Shown here: in pieces, positions 28,940 to 41,242 of the stretch
Layout of the letters: each line of letters opens with the position of its first letter
Position numbering within the stretch: the stretch's first letter is position 1
From: Baylisascaris procyonis
Taxonomy: Eukaryota; Nematoda; Chromadorea; Rhabditida; Ascarididae
Length of the DNA: 64,000 bases
Assembly (NCBI GenBank): GCA_037389465.1
Contig: JAZARR010000187.1
Span: 3,410,001-3,474,000 of the forward strand
Reading direction: 5' to 3'
Made by a program: the position numbers and the translations under genes
Notes under the pieces: generated by a model
Database searches by the model: none
Told to the model about the DNA's origin: nothing
Seen by the model: the letters and a program-made list of their open reading frames with translations, nothing else

Positions 28940-31870
28940 GCATGTAGGTGGAAATTGTCCTGGAGACTCCTAGTCCTAGCAGTGAATATTGCTAGAGGAA
29001 GGCCATGGATGATCATGTGCTAAGATATCTTTCGTCCGTCTGCGTATGCGGAAGTCAGTAATTTAATGCTTTTTTTGAGTTCATCAAGGATTCTGAATTT
29101 ATTTTGGAGTCCCGAACCTTTAGATCCGTATTCATTACGGAATTACGGCATCATTGTGAAGTTGTCGATTGATGGGTGCTTAAATATTCCCAGTTGATAC
29201 GCTTGTTTATATGACTTCTCAACAATGTTTAGAGGTCGTATTTGCTTTCGGAGAATTTCCTGTGATTCGTATTTTTTTAACGATTTATTATAGTTCTATT
29301 CTATATCTTTGTCATTCTGTGATTTTTTCCCATATATATGGCATTGTTAGGTGAGGAATGATATGTGATAGTAAACTATATCTCCTACTTGAAAATTTTT
29401 GAAAAAGGGGTCGATTCTGAATGTATGTTGTAATGCTGAAAAGAAAAGAATGAAATTCGTTTGCCGATATGGTGACGAATAAAATGATGTTCGTTGCGAA
29501 CGCTCAGCCTTAAATTATTTAAAATCGCATACTTGTTTCCGACTACTCGGCTTGGTTCTTTTTCTCAACTTTCCTTTTGCTCTAAACTGATCGCCTGCTA
29601 CCTTATTTGATTCCTTTATTTCGGATGAAGGGAGTTGGGGGGGGGGTGCAAGTGCAATATTTCTGGATCGGGATGTGAACAGGTCCGTTACCTTTGCTTT
29701 GCTCAATAGCAACCATGCTTCTTAGATCGAATATTGAGAGTTTCCGCCAGAAATATCCTGTGGAGTAGGCGAATTTTCGATAAAAATTAGGAAGCAAATT
29801 GTAAATGAATGAATAGTGGGACGAAAAAAATTTTCTAGGCAAAGTATATTTACTGATTTAAATTCACGGGTCTCATTTTTATTCGAATCGGTCCACCAGC
29901 TAGAAAAGTAGTGCATCATAACTTCTCATTGAATTTAGGCACTATTCCTATCGTACGCGGATTGGAATTGTTCTGTCTTCAACAATATCTAGTTTGAATT
30001 TTATCCCATATTCATCCCATTGATGTTTTTTAATGAATGCAAATATTTTGCTGTTTATCTTGAGTCGCTGCATTTGTCGATTTCTTTCTATTTAAACTGT
30101 TTCCATACAAGAAATAGTGATGAAGCAGCTTAACCCTCAACCCAAAGGGTGAGTTGTAAATTTTAAGCAAGCAAGTGGTGTGATGTTAGAAGAAGCCCAC
30201 ACGTGAAGCAAGCGGCTATGGAAGTGAGACGCCACTTCCCATTAAGTGACGCATAATTGCGATATGACTGTGATAGGTATGTGGTATTACCTGGATCCTC
30301 ATCCTCAACCAACGTTTGTCACATCACCACCGTTCACGCTGATTTTTTCGCTGAGTGATGCCGCATTTGTATACTCTTGTCCAGAAGAGACGAAACTGAG
30401 TGAGTAGACCTTTTTTTGGAATGGTGAAGGAGAAGGAAGAGTGGCTGATCGCTAGGAAGTTGCTCCTGAAGTTCTTAATGCTGGTTATTGTTTCAGTCAT
30501 TAGGCTTGAAATTTGACGAATTTAATTTGTAATATGCGAAGCACTATTTTTATATAAATGTAAGTGATGCATCTATGTGAATTTATGTTATGTTTTTATG
30601 AACAATTTTTTCCAAAGCTTATTCCTTCTTAAATTGTCGAGAGATTTTATTTGCGTTCTTCTGCTGTAATCTGAATAAATGTTTGGTATGAGCGGTTTTA
30701 CTCGGAGTTTAGCATTTATTTGTTATCGTTGTGTTGCCGCGTTTATAGGACACGAGAAGTCTGGTTGTCGCCGACTGAACAGGCGGACTGACCTGGACTG
30801 CTTCCTCGAACCAGAGGACAGGAGGAGCCATCTGAATATCTGAACCAATGCACATAACACCAAACAGATTTGAAAAGCGCAACCAGACAACCAGAGGAAA
30901 GGCGCAATATAATAGGGCAGAGAAGAACAGGTATCACTGGGGTCGATGTATGCAACATGAGTTGTTCATCACAACAATAATCGATAAATATAGAGCGACT
31001 TTAATTTTTTTTGTTTTTAAATCTTATTTTATTTATTTAAATAACATTTGACGTGTCTTGGACCTATAGACGTATGATGGCGACTAGATCGTGTCGGTGA
31101 GCTAGATCATTCGGCTTGGTTATGTGACGCATTTTTAAGTTCCATTTTTTTTCTGCTTGTAGCTTATTGAAGATTAGTATTCCATATCTTTTACTGAATG
31201 AAAGATTCTTAGAATATTCCCATCATTAAGGTAACTGGTGAATGGTGGGTGGTTTGATCAAAGTTCAGTTTGCCTAAATAAGCAACATGTGCGTCTCACT
31301 TGAGGATCAGGTCATTACGCTTGCCGTCTTATTGAAGTATGAACTCACGAAAAGGTACTGCATTTTGTCTACAATCTACAGGACTTCCACATTTGTGAGA
31401 TTGATCCATTAGTCACATAACACTTAATTATCTTTTTTTGCGAAAAATCAAGAAATATTACATACTAATCGAAATGAAAGTACATGACCGAAAATAGTGC
31501 AATGGGCTAGGTCGTCTCAGTGGATATAATTTATGAACTTTGCAAGTTCTCTCAACTGGATCTTATAAATTATTTGACTGACTAAGGATCCATCTTTTAT
31601 ATATTCATACTTGTTATTTATTTTTTATTCGTTTATTTATTTGTTTATTTATCTGCTTATCTATTCATCTATTTATTTAATTTATTTATTTCAATGCTTC
31701 AGAATGTAAAAACAAATGTATGTGAACATGAACAACAGAAGTGAGCAAAAACATTCATAAAGCAACAACTCGGAAGAAGATACATTCAAGCGGATAACTT
31801 CGAGAAGATCTCTCAAAATCGCTGGCAAAAGTTTCCTGTCTTATAGACTCAAATAAGTAAATATCTCCTA
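28940..31870. other. Intergenic region, no supported gene
   Basis: Between Rab21 and the 297-residue protein gene I see only short AT-rich frames, a G-run (GGGGGGGGG near 29636) and a T/A-rich tract with TTTATTTATT repeats around 31615-31690. The frames at 30743-31051 lie on both strands and have no splice context. Nothing is recognised. Confidence 0.4.
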
Positions 31871-31881
31871 CTTAGAATTTT

Positions 31882-32976
31882 TTATCGATCCTTGACATAT
31901 GTCATGTTGATAGGATTATTGAGGGCAATTTCATCTTGGCTTGCGAACTGTTGATCGTTGAACAATATTTTTTGATCCGATGCGACCATAACTCTATTCG
32001 CTAACTCTGCATTATCATCTTTTGCTAATGGTAAATTCTTACTTAATTCTTTCGCCGCAAGGTGATTTAATTGTAAGCCACTGAAAGGAATATGCATATC
32101 ACTATCAAGTCCATGTTCATATCTGCTCGAAGGTCGGGATGGTATCGGCGATAGTCCTTAAGAAATAGATGATGGCCTTTTGTATAATTGCTATAATTGG
32201 CGATGCATCCAGAGATATAGAACCGGAAGTCTGCGAATTGAATAAATCGTGAAAAGTTAGAGCAGCAGTCGCTTGGCTTGGCACTGGTGAGATTCGAACG
32301 TTTTTCGATGCCAGAATGCCTATGTTATTTGGGACCGGTATATCCATGTTGCTGACTTGTGCCACAATCGGTAACAACATCTTGGTTTCGTGTGGAAGTG
32401 GAACGCCTCTACCTGCTGATGATTCTGCTTGCTTCTATAGTCTATTCTGCTTGCATACTTCCAAATGAGTCTGACGTCGGGAGATGTCGACTTCCGGTTG
32501 CCATTTGTGCTTTGGCATTGATGTTATCAATGAACTTGGCAGTATCGGTCCAAATTGACGGCTTCGAGATGAGATCAGCATCCTCGAATTCGTCATTCTG
32601 AGCCGATAGGCCTGGCCTACCCTTCTCTCCTGGCCAAACGTTGACTGCTATTGGTGGATCACATCGTTGAAGACCATTCGACCAGATGACTGCGTTACGA
32701 TCCTGTTCGAGATATATTTCTGTATCGTTTTTACTCTTGCTGGATCTACAGATGACGGTTGCCTTGAAGGGTCTGATTTTATGGCTGCCTCGTGAGCAGA
32801 ATTCTGACTATTCTCGATGTTATTTTGTGTGCCGTTAGATCGGAATACATATATGCCTGAGGATATTCCCCAATGCCTATCCGACAGACCAGGGCAATGA
32901 GCAGGGCTGCCAATACGACCGAATGTGGGAATTGCAAAATCGATTCAAGGAGCCATATAGTTCTAGTTTGTTGCAT
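31882..32976 (-). CDS. Unrecognised signal-anchored protein, 297 aa, four tiny introns
   Basis: Five exons (32976-32849, 32807-32750, 32702-32459, 32412-32224, 32156-31882) join to 298 codons including the stop. The introns are only 41, 47, 46 and 67 nt, each GT-AG, and each repairs a frame break, which supports the model strongly. Residues about 18-34 form a hydrophobic segment (SVVLAALLIALVC), either a signal peptide or a signal anchor; cleavage after IGIG would fit. The rest is low in cysteine, rich in Asn, Asp, Pro and Ser, with a Pro/Ser/Arg stretch (SPIPSRPSSR) near residue 210. No domain is recognised. The other complete genes here have introns of hundreds of bases, so the compact form is odd for the window. 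Confidence 0.7.
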
Positions 32977-32999
32977 TCTTTTGCTCAGATAAACGCATC

Positions 33000-33421
33000 A
33001 GTGTGTTAAGGAAATGCACATTAGATGCATTTTCTAATCCTGCAAAGGAATTTGCCCTCATTTGATCAAATTCAGTAGAACTTTGGTTCTTTTTTTAACC
33101 CTATGAAAGCAATGCATTCTACAAGCAGCTTCAAACCACAAAAAAATTCTAAATCGGAATTCAGTAAATTCTGAATTCCGTCTTGCATAGTTATAGAAAT
33201 CTTTAGAAATTGTTGAATCAAAAAGTTTTAGACAAGAAACTGAGATCAACAGCCCAGGGGGAGTATGAGAACACTCAATTCTTCCCTTAAATAAAATAAC
33301 TTCAATAAATAGTATATCCTAAAAAGCGCATCGTTTTAAGTTAACAATTTTTTTCATCTTTATGCTATAAACCTTTTCATTAATTCAATCAATTTCATTA
33401 ATTAATTTCATTAATTCAATA

Positions 33422-33482
<61 letters not shown>

Positions 33483-33600
33483 ACAACTATTAACTGTTTT
33501 TTGCTTTCTGCTACGATAACCCTTTGTGGGATTGATTTTTTGGGGCGATCTTTTGCATATGAATTCCGGATGGGGTGGAATCGTGGTGAATAGTTTGTGA
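33000..33600. other. AT-rich spacer before the palindromic array
   Basis: It holds a short minus-strand frame (33249-33058) without splice context and the AT microsatellite listed separately. Nothing else is recognised. Confidence 0.4.
33425..33474. repeat. (AT)n microsatellite
   Basis: About 50 bp of AT dinucleotides, followed by GTATGTATAC, about 130 bp outside the left end of the palindromic array. Confidence 0.97.
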
Positions 33601-36600
33601 GGGCATATTGTCCGTAAGTTTTAGTTGTCCTAGGGTTGTAATCCGTATACCATTGGAGAGGTCTCGGCAGGCTGATGACAAATCAAAAGACCGTATATTA
33701 CAATATGAAGCAGCGGCCGAGAACGAGAACCTCCTAAATTGCAAAAATCGAGGTTTGAGAAATTCTGGTCGGTCGATTCGGTTTTCAAGTTTTCTCTCAG
33801 AATATGGTAAAACCTACACATCGTTCGATAAAGCTTCTGAAGTTATATTGAAAGAACCAAGCGGTAACTCCGTAGGCCTAACCATTGCCGAGAAAAAAGT
33901 TCCGAAATATCAATCACAGTACATTTGTATGAAAATGCAACATTCGTGCACCTATAATTTTCTTTCTTTCCTATAAAACAGCAAACAGCACACACATCCG
34001 TGACCAGCTCATGAAGCTCTATCATTTCGTATCTGAATCATCAAAATCGGAGACAAAAGTCATTCAAAATTTCCCTTACGATCGAAAAAATACGATCTTT
34101 GGGAACTGTTTTTTCGGCTCCTATTTGACCTAAGGTTGTAATCCGTATACCATTAGAGAGGTCTCGGCAGGCTGATGACAAATCAAAGGACCGTATATTA
34201 CAATATGAAACAGCGGCCGAGAACGAGAACCCGCAAAATTGCAAAAATCCAGATTTCCGAAATTCTGGCCGATCGATTCGGTTCTCAACTTTGCTCTAGA
34301 AATATAATAAGTTATATATCGTTCGATAGAGCTTTCAAAGGCGTGTTGAAAGAAGCAAACCATAACTCCATAGACTTAACCGTTGCCGAGAAAAAAATTC
34401 GCAAATATTAATTACAGTACATTTGAATAAAAATACAACATTCGTGCACCTATAATTTCTAACTTTTCATATAAAAAAGCAAAAAGTGCACGTACTCGTG
34501 ATCAGCTCATCGAGATCTATCGTCTGATATCAAAAAAACCAAAATTGGGGACAAAAGGTATTTTTCCAAAATTTTCCTGTACTACCTACCCCCTTACGAT
34601 TGAAAAAACGCGATTTTTCGGTTTTTTTTTTCGGCTCCTATTGTCCTCGAATATTAAGCCATACATCGTTCGAGAGGTCTCGGTAAGCTGATGAGAAATC
34701 AAAAGTCCGTTTGAACCTATACTAAACAGCGGCCGAGAAGCAGAACTTCCTAAATTGCGGAAATCGAGATTTCCGAAATTCTGGCCGATCGATTCGCTTT
34801 TCAACTTTTCTTTCGAAGTATAGTGAAATATATATCATTTGATAGAACTTTTAAAATTGTATTGAATAAAGCAAACCGTAACTCCATATGCCTAACCGTT
34901 GCCGAGAAAAAACTTCCGAAATATCAAGAACAGTATATTTGTATAGAAAGTGCAACGTTCCTGCACCTATGTTCCCTCATCATCACGAAAAACCGCGAAT
35001 AATGCAAACATTTGTGATGAGCTTACCGAGCTCTATCGTTTGATACCAAAATCATCGAAATTCGAGACAAAAAATATTTTCTCAAATTTTCCCTGTACTA
35101 CCCCCTCATGATTGAAAAATTGCGATTTTTGGGAATTTTTTTCTCGGCTCGTGTTTAACCTCGGGCGGTGGCCTATATATCGTTCGAGAGGTACCGCCGA
35201 GTAGACCACAAATCAAAACACCCTTTTCACCCATATCAAATATCGGCCGAGAACGAGAACCCCCAGGATTGCAGAAATCGAGATTTTAGAAATTCCGGCC
35301 GGTCGATTCGGTTTTCAACCTTTCTCTCGAAATATGCTAAACTATATATCATTTGATAGAGCTTTTAAAGTTGTATTGGAGGCAGCAAGCTGTAGCTCCA
35401 TAGGTCGAACGATTGCCGTGAAAAATGTTTCAAAATATCAGTTACAATACATTCGCAGAGAATGTTCAACATTCGTGCATCTATAATTTCCTCATTTTAG
35501 CGGTAAACCATAGGCCAACAGACATATTTGTAATCATCTCATCGAGTGCTATCGTTTGATACAAAAATCATTGAAATCGGTGATGAGATCACTACAAGTG
35601 TGTGGATTGCATGCGGTTTCCCGTGAAAATGGGGCACGAATGTTGAACGTTCTATAGAAATGTAAAGCATTGGGGATTTCCGAAATTTTTCTCGGCAATA
35701 GTTCGGCCCATCGAGTTTCGGTTTGCTTCTTTCAATACAACTTTAAAACCTCTATCAGGTGATGTATAACGTGATTCATTTGGGAACAAAAGTTGAAAAC
35801 CGAATCGACCGGCCAGAATTTCGGAAATCTGGATTTTTGTAATTTTGCGGGTTCTCGTTCTCGGCCGATATTTGACACATGCTCAAGCAGTCTTTTGATT
35901 TGTGTTCTACTCGGCGAGGCCTCTCGAACGATATACTGATTATAACCCCAGCTCAAATAGGAGCCGAGAAAATAGTTCCCAAAGATCGTATCTTTTCGAT
36001 CGTAAGGGGGTAGTACAGGGAAAATTTGAAAAAATAGTTTTTATCCCTGATTTCGCTGAGTTTAGCATGAAACGATAGAACTCGATGAGCTGATCACGGA
36101 TACGTGCACTATTTGCTGTTTTATTTGAAAATAGGAAAACTAGAGGTGCACGAATGCTGTAGTTCTATACAAATGTACTGTAATTGATATTTCGGAGTTT
36201 TTTCTCGGCAATCGTTAGGCCTATGGAGCTGCGGCTTGCTTCCCTCAACACAACTTTTAAAGCTCTATCAAACGACGTATAGATTATTATATTTCGAGAG
36301 GAAAGTTGAAAACCGAGTCGACCCGTCAAAATTTCTGAAATGTCGACTTTTGCAGTTTAGGGGGTTCTGGTTCTCAGCCGATATTTGATATAGGCAAAAA
36401 CGGTCCCTCGACTTGTGATCTACTCGGCGAGACCTCTCGAACGATATACAGGTGACTGCCCCGAGCAAGCAAGAGCCGACAAAACAGTTCCCAAAGATCG
36501 TATTTTTTCGATCGTAAGGGGGTGTACAGGGAAATTTTGAAAAAATGACTTTTGTCTCCGATTTTGATGATTCAGGTACGAAATGATAGAGCTTCATGAG

Positions 36601-37080
36601 CTGGTCACGGATATGTGTGTTGTTTGCTGTTTTATAGGAAAGGAAGGAAATTAGAGGTGCACGAATGTTGTATTTTTATATAAATGTGCCTTATTTGATA
36701 TTTCGGAATTTTTTCTCGGCAATAATTGCGGCTATGGAGGTAGCGTTTGTTTTTTTCTATACATCTTTGAAAGCCTCATCATATGATATAAGTCGTGACT
36801 CATTTGGGGACGAAAGTTTAAAACCGATTAGAGCGGCCAGAATTTCTGAAATCTCCATTTATGCGATCTTGGGAGTTTTCATTCTTGGCCGGCATTTCAT
36901 ATGAACTCAAACAGCCCGTTGATTTGTGATGTAAGGTGAATGGATATGATTCCCAGGACAAGTGCGAACCGAGAAAAAACTTCCCATAAACCGCATTTTT
37001 TTCTATCCTGAGGGGTTGTAAGGGAAAATTTGGAAAAATATTTTTTTGTCTCCAATTTCGATGATTTTCATATCAAACGA
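33600..37080. repeat. Palindromic array of about 505-bp repeats (4 direct + 3 inverted)
   Basis: A diverged unit recurs four times in plus orientation and three times in minus orientation. A marker block (CGGCCGAGAACGAGAACC) falls near 33720, 34220, 34735 and 35240, and as reverse complement near 35850, 36365 and 36875. Spacing is 500-515 bp, and the mirrored pairs share a centre near 35548, so the whole array is one imperfect palindrome. Other shared blocks are AGAGGTCTCGGCAGGCTGATGA, GCCGAGAAAAAA and ACATTCGTGCACCTATAATTT. Units keep partly open frames reading from the outside towards the centre (shared peptide FRNSGRSIRFS). I do not recognise the family; no transposase or reverse transcriptase motifs are visible. 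Confidence 0.9.
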
Positions 37081-37146
37081 TAGACAAGAGATAGAGTTAT
37101 AACATTTTTTTCCGCCAACCAGATTGTAATGACTAAACAAGGAAGA

Positions 37147-37255
37147 GAAAGGTTACTTGACCTAAAAGAAAACTTACGTGACCCAAGAGAAGGTTATGTA
37201 ACCTAAGAAAAAGCTTGCGTGATCTTAGAGAAAGCTTACCTGACGTAAGCATAAA
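37147..37255 (+). repeat. Short tandem repeat (about 22-24 bp x 5)
   Basis: Five diverged units of the form AAAGCTTACGTGACCTAAGAG follow one another. Each unit has a TTAC/TTGC-GTGA core and a near-palindromic TTACNTGAC. The reverse strand reads through as an artificial Leu/Arg-rich frame. Confidence 0.75.
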
Positions 37256-37474
37256 GTTTCTACTGGTGGGGTCAGAAACATAGAAAATTACATTTTCTTT
37301 TCGCGTAGATATGAGAATTTCAACCATACAAAAAGTGTGCGAAATGTAATAAAATTAAAGCATTATAGTTATAAAGTAAGTAGTGAAAGTTATGATTATA
37401 AGCAAAGAGTAGAATTATCGATTAGATCCACAAATATTTCTGCCTTATATATGGAAATGACTCAAATGAAATAC

Positions 37475-37636
37475 CTTTATTTCACAGTCAATAATGAACA
37501 TCTTGGTTGAACATATTACTATATTCTTACTATTAGCAATATCAATAATGGCATCTTTCAAGGTTTGTATGCGTAAACTTTTTGATGTTTGAGTGAAATT
37601 ATCAAAGATCGAACTCTTATGAAATACGAAAAACAT
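37475..37636 (-). CDS. Candidate 5' exon, unknown protein
   Basis: An ATG in good context (GCGAAAATG) opens 54 codons ending at AAAG|GTATTT. The peptide has an aromatic start (MFFVFHKSS) followed by regular alternating helix and strand-like sequence (LKDAIIDIANSKNIVICS). Further exons were not located: downstream lies the tandem repeat and the palindromic array. No family recognised. Confidence 0.3.
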
Positions 37637-37639
37637 TTT

Positions 37640-39147
37640 CGCAAAGATTTCCAGCAGTGATCAAGTAGAGGAATTCTTCGTATGTATATCTTTGTAAGCA
37701 CGCTGAAATCTATTTATCCAATATTGCGTGGAATGCATTGAAAAGTGTAGTTTCTATTCTTTAAATACACCTATTCGGAGTCTTTAAATGACCAGATGAG
37801 ACAGGTGCCGAGTTGAAAGAGGGGACGGAGAAAGGCGAATAGGGGGCAAAGGAAAGGATTTCTGGAATTGTACTTTGCATTAGGCTGTGAGAGTGAAAAA
37901 TACAAATACAATAGAATGAATGAAAATCACAGTAAGTTACAACGTAAGAGCACATTAAAATATGGTTTAAAAGTTGATGAAAACATTGCAAAAAATAACA
38001 ATAGAACGTTATGACCTAGACTATACCAACAAACTATATAGAATAGGACCTAATAAAAGCAATAACAATCTCATTTCAACAATTAAATACATAGAATTCG
38101 AAGAGACATTAGAATGATGGCACGAGTATCAACCAAGCAACGAGACCGAAATCGCAAGCAATTCAGATTAATTCACTCAAGAATTCGAAGGGGATAGGCG
38201 TTCTCTATCAATGCCGAAAAAAAAAGCGAAAGGTTAATCTGTATCAGTGCACAAGCACATTCACACAATCACCCCATGGCACAAACGCTACTGTGTGCTC
38301 AACCCTGAAGTGTTCAAGCACGAGTAAAGCTTGCCTTCAAGACATGTGCCTAGAGGTTGCAGATTAACTCTTCTGCGAAATGAATTCTATGCAATGATCT
38401 AATTAGAAAAAAATGGAGACTTTACGATATAAAAAGAAAAAGAAATATTCGAATCTATGAATGTGCAATGCTAACGATTCCTATGTGATCTGTGGTTTTC
38501 GGATATCGTGACAAGACAATAAAGCATATTGCGCAGAATTCTTGAAGATATTGACATAATCAAAAGGTACTCGTAAGTGGTTTCCTTAATAGCATTGAAA
38601 TGTTATGTTATACTTCCTCCCCGCCCCATCCCCCTTCCCCCGCACCTTTCGAAAAAAGATTCATTTTGAGATGCGGTCAGAGGTGGCAAATCTTGCAACT
38701 GATAAGCGGGCAAATACAGCCTCCATTACTTGAAAGCCGACCTATTACATATCCACCACCACTATCTCGCCTCTGAGATATTTTCACTGATGCAACAAAG
38801 CATTTTTGCGGGGAAAATTTTGCAGACAAAGCTACCTAACAATCAGCACCATTAACGAAGAAGATAACTTGGAAAACAAACATTATTGACATAAAATGAT
38901 ATGAGCGCATTGCAATACTTGGCAAATATATAGAACGAATCGAATGAGATGCCACAAGATTTGTTCACGTGATGATTAGGAACGATTGAGGAAATTTCAC
39001 CAGAAAGTAGTTTCACTGAGAAGGCGAAACGTCACTAAAATGGTAACTATTTCAAATTAGAATCTTTGAAGGGAAAAGGGAATTGAGAGTACCTTACTTA
39101 TTCCCAATTCTTGCTTGAAAAAGTACTACATCATAACTTGAAAAGAA
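37640..39147. other. Intergenic, no supported gene
   Basis: AT-rich with short frames only. C-rich and A-rich tracts (CCCCGCCCCATCCCCC near 38620) are the only notable composition. It probably includes the 3' UTR of the divergent Rab gene. Confidence 0.4.
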
Positions 39148-39352
39148 TCATAAAATACCACAACATCGTTTCTGAAAAGGAACATAAACACTTTCACTTA
39201 GCTCTGGAATGAGATCAATCACATCATGACCTTCTTCGAACACTATAATATTTCCGTTTTGAATCGTTTTCGCAAGATCCAGTAGCATTTCGTCGATCAC
39301 TGAAATACTGAATGCTCTTAAAAAATTGAAAGATGTTCAACAGAAATGAAGG

Positions 39353-39435
<83 letters not shown>

Positions 39436-41146
39436 TGCTGCGCGTTGCTATTGATAGTGTAACAATATCGAAACATTGATAAATAACTCGCTGATGCACA
39501 AGGATACTTAAACTAGCAACTCATTGCCGACATATGCTCTGCTTCAACGACACACCGACATAGATTAAAAAGGAAAAGCAAGATAATACTGAAATAAATA
39601 AACCTACAGACGGGATCCAGTGCGGTTATTTCGTAGAATTTGGCGTTATGCATTAAGGCCTTCGTTGCGCCCTCCCCATATGCAACCTGTCTTCGGTCAC
39701 CGAGATCGCCCTTGTTGCCAATCAGGAACAACAGCGGATCGGTCTGTCCTGAGCATCGCTCCAATTCTTCAATGTTTCTCTGTCATATTTTCATCCTTTA
39801 TTATAAAACAATCCTGCGATAAGAGCTATGACTGTGGAAAAAAGATTTAGCCTTCTTATAAGAAAAAATTCTTGTGTGAAGAAAACCTATCACCCAAGAA
39901 ATGTTTGTTGTGAAAAAGTTACTATTTTTAGCGATTCTATCTATTTTATTTTTAATTGTTATGGCAGACACGTTGCAGATGGTTCATTCTAAGGGATGGT
40001 CGAAAAGAGATTCATTTTAGATCATCCAGTCAAGGCCAAGGAGCCACTGGGTATCCGCAACATGGAAATGTCCTCTTCCTTTGTGTTCATGGATGTCGAA
40101 GTCGCATTCATAATAATCAGGAACATTGAGATCTTTTTATTGGCGAATTCGGCGTTAGGGCGATGGCAGCAACTCCGGACAACAGGTCGTGACTTTAACT
40201 TTGACGCTGAGTGCCGACTGCCTGCCGAGCAGCATTTGAATAGTGGGCCATTGATCTCGACTCTCCGGTATATGCGATTGATCTGTGTGACATCCGTCGC
40301 GGTATAGAGAGCGACGATGACACTGCTTGCACTTCTGCGGTTGAACTTTGAAATCTTTTCTCCAACTTAGCGAAGTTTTTAAAGAGATGTTTTTGTGGCC
40401 CACCGGATTCCATACATGGCACATCTCGTTGAGACAACCACAGCCTTTGGTCGAATGCCGCCCTCCTAAGGGGAAGTAAGATGAAGGCAGATCCCACGTG
40501 TAGTTCTTATTGACGGCGGCGGCATTGCTTCTGGGTGAAGGATTAGTGGTGAATTGCCAAGGAGCTCGAAATGTTGATTGGTATTCAAGAATTGCTAGAT
40601 TTCGAGATTGAGCTTCTTCAATTGTCGTTTCTGGGTTGTCTTTCATCTTACGCACAGCACGAACGCGAATGTCAATATCTATAGCAATGTGGAAGCTACA
40701 GATCCACAATCGCGCCTCATTTCTTCGCAACTGAAGGCGTTGAATTTAATCATCTCAAGACATCGATTGACGATCATGTTATAGTTACGTTTTTTTCGAG
40801 TCTTTTATCAACGATCTACAAGAGTATTCATAGGTGACAGTCATAGAGTCCTTTCAAAAGCTCCGATAATCCCTTGCAACTATCCTTCTTAAAGAACTAT
40901 ATTTATCCCATTCACAATACAATTCAGAAGAAAACTGAAGGTATACCTCTGATCCAATTTTCGACGTCATCAAACGATTGGCGTGAAGTTATGTCATAGA
41001 CAATAATGGCCGCTGTTGCGTTTCGCATGTACATCGGCACCTTCAACAGCCCTCTTAAACGATAATAGTCGGCGGAAAAAAACGACACAAAAAAGAACAC
41101 CTAAACCCCTACGCCTTGTTCTGGAATAGATTTACTTTATATTACG

Positions 41147-41242
<96 letters not shown>

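Noticed and set aside
33600..37080. Retrotransposon or viral remnant
   Set aside because: No reverse transcriptase, integrase, gag or transposase motif is visible in any frame of the units.
40155..40730. Single unspliced 191-residue minus frame
   Set aside because: The second half reads better in another frame, reached through a 32-nt GT-AG interval; the unspliced reading has an unlikely composition.
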